A stretch of DNA of 64,000 nt from Amoebophrya sp. A120. Taxonomy: Eukaryota > Sar > Dinophyceae > Syndiniales > Amoebophryaceae. The stretch spans positions 393,091 through 457,090 of the forward strand of contig CAJINV010000003.1 of NCBI GenBank assembly GCA_905178155.1, in the 5' to 3' direction. Below are positions 62,115 to 64,000 of the stretch, piece after piece. The translations under genes and the position numbers were made by a program. The notes under the pieces are model-generated. The model ran no database searches. It saw only the letters and a list, made by a program, of their open reading frames with translations, and was not told where the DNA came from. Position 1 is the first letter of the stretch; each line of letters begins with the position of its first letter.

Positions 62115-64000
62115 ATGCAGCTTTATTTTTTGGCCGTCCTCTTTTGTCTTTCCCCATTTTCACCTCCGCAGAACCACTTCGTGCATTCTCTAGCTCTTTC
62201 GTCCGCCACCCCTCCGATACCACCAACAAGTGTCAAGCCGGCAAGAAATGCCTTATCAGGAGTTGAAGCAGAAAGCGAAAGAGCCTCGCAGCATGGAGGA
62301 GTAGATGACGAATTGCTACAACAAGCAGCATCGCATCCATCACGCTGTGGAAGTCCGCTTCGTGTGGCAGGTCGAGGCCAGGAGAGTTACGTGCAACGTC
62401 CCGCAGGCCTCCCCCCGGCGTTGCAGGTGGAACCAGGGGAGCTGTGCCAGGAGTATCATGTGGGCAACGGTTCATACGCTGGCAATAGTCCCGCTCGGGA
62501 AGCACAAGCAGCGAACTCGAATCACCGAACTAGCAGCAGAAGCACGTCTACAGCGGCAGGTCCTTTCCAAATCCAGGGTTCACTTGCCATCGCAGCCCCA
62601 TCAAGCAGTCGACCTGGAGGTGGACCTGCTTCGGGCACCACCACCACGACCAGGGGTGGCTCCTTTGGGGGACTGTTGCAGGCCGGCAGACACACCGTCG
62701 CGAACCTGATGCGGGGAACGGTGTACTCCTCGGCCTCGCTGTTGATGGACAAAACGGCGTTCCTCTCCGGCCTGATAGAGCACGAGCTCGCCGTCGCGGG
62801 CACCACCCGGGACCAGCTGGTCTACGTGTCGCTGAAACAGGTGCTGTCGCAGGGCCTGAGCCTCACGTTCGGCGTGGGCAAGCTCGCATGGGAGGACCTG
62901 ACGCAGGAGGTGGAGAAACGCGGCGGGCTGCACCAGCTCGCGAAAGAAATCCGGGAACAGCACCTGCAGCCAGTGTACGACAGTGTCATGGCCGATATCC
63001 GCACCCGCTGGCGACAAATTGACACCGACTTCGAGGAGCAGACCTGCGCGAAAAAATTGGACCGCGCAGTCCTGGAAAGTCGGGAACAACAGAAATCTTT
63101 CAATCCGGAAGATACGTCGGTAGGAGCTGCCGTGGGATCTTCACCGGGCCAGAACAGCTACACGAAAAGCAACAATCTGCTGCAGCAGAAGAAAAAGCGG
63201 AAAACGACCGTGGAGATTGGAGAACCGGTATTGAGCCAGCAGCAAGGCGGGGGCATCGGGTCGTGCTTGGGGTCGTATGGTCCCGCCGAGGGGGGTGGTC
63301 GCGACGTGGACGAAATGACAGACGACTTTTTCGATTTCCGGTCCTGTTGCTCGGGGTCCAACGAAAGTCTGCTTTATCTCGCCAGGACGATGGCCAGCAC
63401 CGCGGGAGGACTGGAGGGAAATAATTTCGGCACGACCTCCGGTGCGAGTGGTTCGGGGCCGAATTGTTCATCTCCGGCTGCTGGTGCGCCCGCCGCTTCC
63501 TCCACCGCATGCAGTCTGCGCGCTCGTGGTTTGTACTACTTGAAGCGCGCGATCCAAATCGTGTACAACGTGCTGTGGACGCTGGCGCGGCGGGGCATTA
63601 TGCCGGTGACCAAATTTGTGCTGCAATTGTTGGAAATGGCCTTTCCAGAGGCGCGTGACGAGGAGGCCGACCTTGAGGCCGTGCCGGAAGATGCCGCAGC
63701 CGCGCACGCGGCGCAACAGGAGGAAGGTGATTTCGTAGGAGATGGCGCGGCAGCAGGAAGTTCTGACACTGCAGGAGCTGCTGCAGCAGAGGACATACCG
63801 CAGAGAGAAATCAACAAAAACGTGGAAAGCCATCAACCGGAGGTCACCACTGCAGGTGGGACGAGCGCCGTTCTTGGCCGCCAGTCGTCGTCTTCATCAG
63901 ACTTCGTATTCGGCGGAGCGGACGATGCTGGGGAGCAGAGCGAGGAAGATGAAATCCAGGTGCCGAGCTATGAAAGCGACAGTGGCGGCAGCGAGCTGCA
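62115..64000 (+). CDS. Secreted or membrane-linked protein, 3' end outside window
   Basis: From the ATG at 62115 the frame is open for 628 codons to the window edge. The N-terminus MQLYFLAVLFCLSPFS looks like a signal peptide or anchor. A Ser/Pro/Gln-rich stretch follows, then an ordered region from about residue 190 (LLQAGRHTVANLMRG, SLLMDKTAFLSGLIEHELA, helical through 320). A second ordered, partly hydrophobic segment (LYYLKRAIQIVYNVLWTLARRGIMPVTKFVLQLLEMAF, quoted in parts as LYYLKRAIQIVYNVLW and MPVTKFVLQLLEMAF) could be a membrane-associated helix pair. The tail is acidic and Ser-rich. No family is recognised. It may end or splice beyond 64000. Confidence 0.72.
   Translation, partial: MQLYFLAVLFCLSPFSPPQNHFVHSLALSSATPPIPPTSVKPARNALSGVEAESERASQHGGVDDELLQQAASHPSRCGSPLRVAGRGQESYVQRPAGLPPALQVEPGELCQEYHVGNGSYAGNSPAREAQAANSNHRTSSRSTSTAAGPFQIQGSLAIAAPSSSRPGGGPASGTTTTTRGGSFGGLLQAGRHTVANLMRGTVYSSASLLMDKTAFLSGLIEHELAVAGTTRDQLVYVSLKQVLSQGLSLTFGVGKLAWEDLTQEVEKRGGLHQLAKEIREQHLQPVYDSVMADIRTRWRQIDTDFEEQTCAKKLDRAVLESREQQKSFNPEDTSVGAAVGSSPGQNSYTKSNNLLQQKKKRKTTVEIGEPVLSQQQGGGIGSCLGSYGPAEGGGRDVDEMTDDFFDFRSCCSGSNESLLYLARTMASTAGGLEGNNFGTTSGASGSGPNCSSPAAGAPAASSTACSLRARGLYYLKRAIQIVYNVLWTLARRGIMPVTKFVLQLLEMAFPEARDEEADLEAVPEDAAAAHAAQQEEGDFVGDGAAAGSSDTAGAAAAEDIPQREINKNVESHQPEVTTAGGTSAVLGRQSSSSSDFVFGGADDAGEQSEEDEIQVPSYESDSGGSEL

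Overview
This is a nuclear eukaryotic window. The genes are split by introns, intergenic DNA is AT-rich, and every well-supported gene lies on the + strand. A CDPK with four EF-hands points to an alveolate (or plant). Many introns are transposon-like 'introners' with terminal inverted repeats (TIRs), 5-bp target-site duplications (TSDs) and non-GT-AG ends. That combination, with the one-way gene order, best fits a dinoflagellate-lineage parasite such as Amoebophrya (Syndiniales). This assignment is inference; no rRNA or other marker gene is present.

Layout. 0-3.7 kb: weak ORFs and no firm gene. 3.7-21.9 kb: one giant gene for a HECT E3 ubiquitin ligase, about 5388 aa by my splice model, with an N-terminal UBA domain, interrupted by six introners and three GT-AG introns. 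23.2-25.1 kb: a 217-aa unknown protein with one introner. 26.5-33.1 kb: a Cys-rich protein with a long Tyr/Asp/Gly/Arg-rich tail, then an Ala/Gly/Pro/Ser-rich protein that may belong to the same gene. 33.7-36.5 kb: a repeat nest with TIR elements, a cluster of perfect palindromes and dispersed direct repeats. 36.7-40.2 kb: a 955-aa unknown protein with three introners. 40.7-42.6 kb: two copies of a roughly 1-kb repeat; a partial third copy lies at 52.1-53.2 kb. 42.8-47.2 kb: a divergent protein kinase. 49.0-52.1 kb: a satellite of about 25 units of 120-128 bp, mostly 125 bp. 54.1-55.6 kb: an unknown 329-aa protein. 56.6 kb: an intronless Nudix hydrolase. 57.9-61.0 kb: the CDPK (507 aa, eight exons, one introner). 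62.1 kb to the window end: an open protein with a signal-like N-terminus.

The main result is the introner system. Eleven elements of 151-280 bp, in at least five sequence subfamilies, all begin TAT and end ATA, and each is flanked by a 5-bp direct repeat (eight exact, three with one mismatch). In every case, removing the element plus one repeat copy restores the reading frame, sometimes exactly inside a known motif (the UBA helix; the lysine three residues before the CDPK DFG). Only one copy can be spliced as GT-AG and one as GC-AG. Two copies of one subfamily sit in opposite orientations in two genes, yet both must be removed. All the ordinary introns I could place are GT-AG, so the window holds two intron classes. 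Functionally the genes are a mixed set (ubiquitin ligation, calcium signalling, nucleotide hydrolysis) and do not form a pathway.
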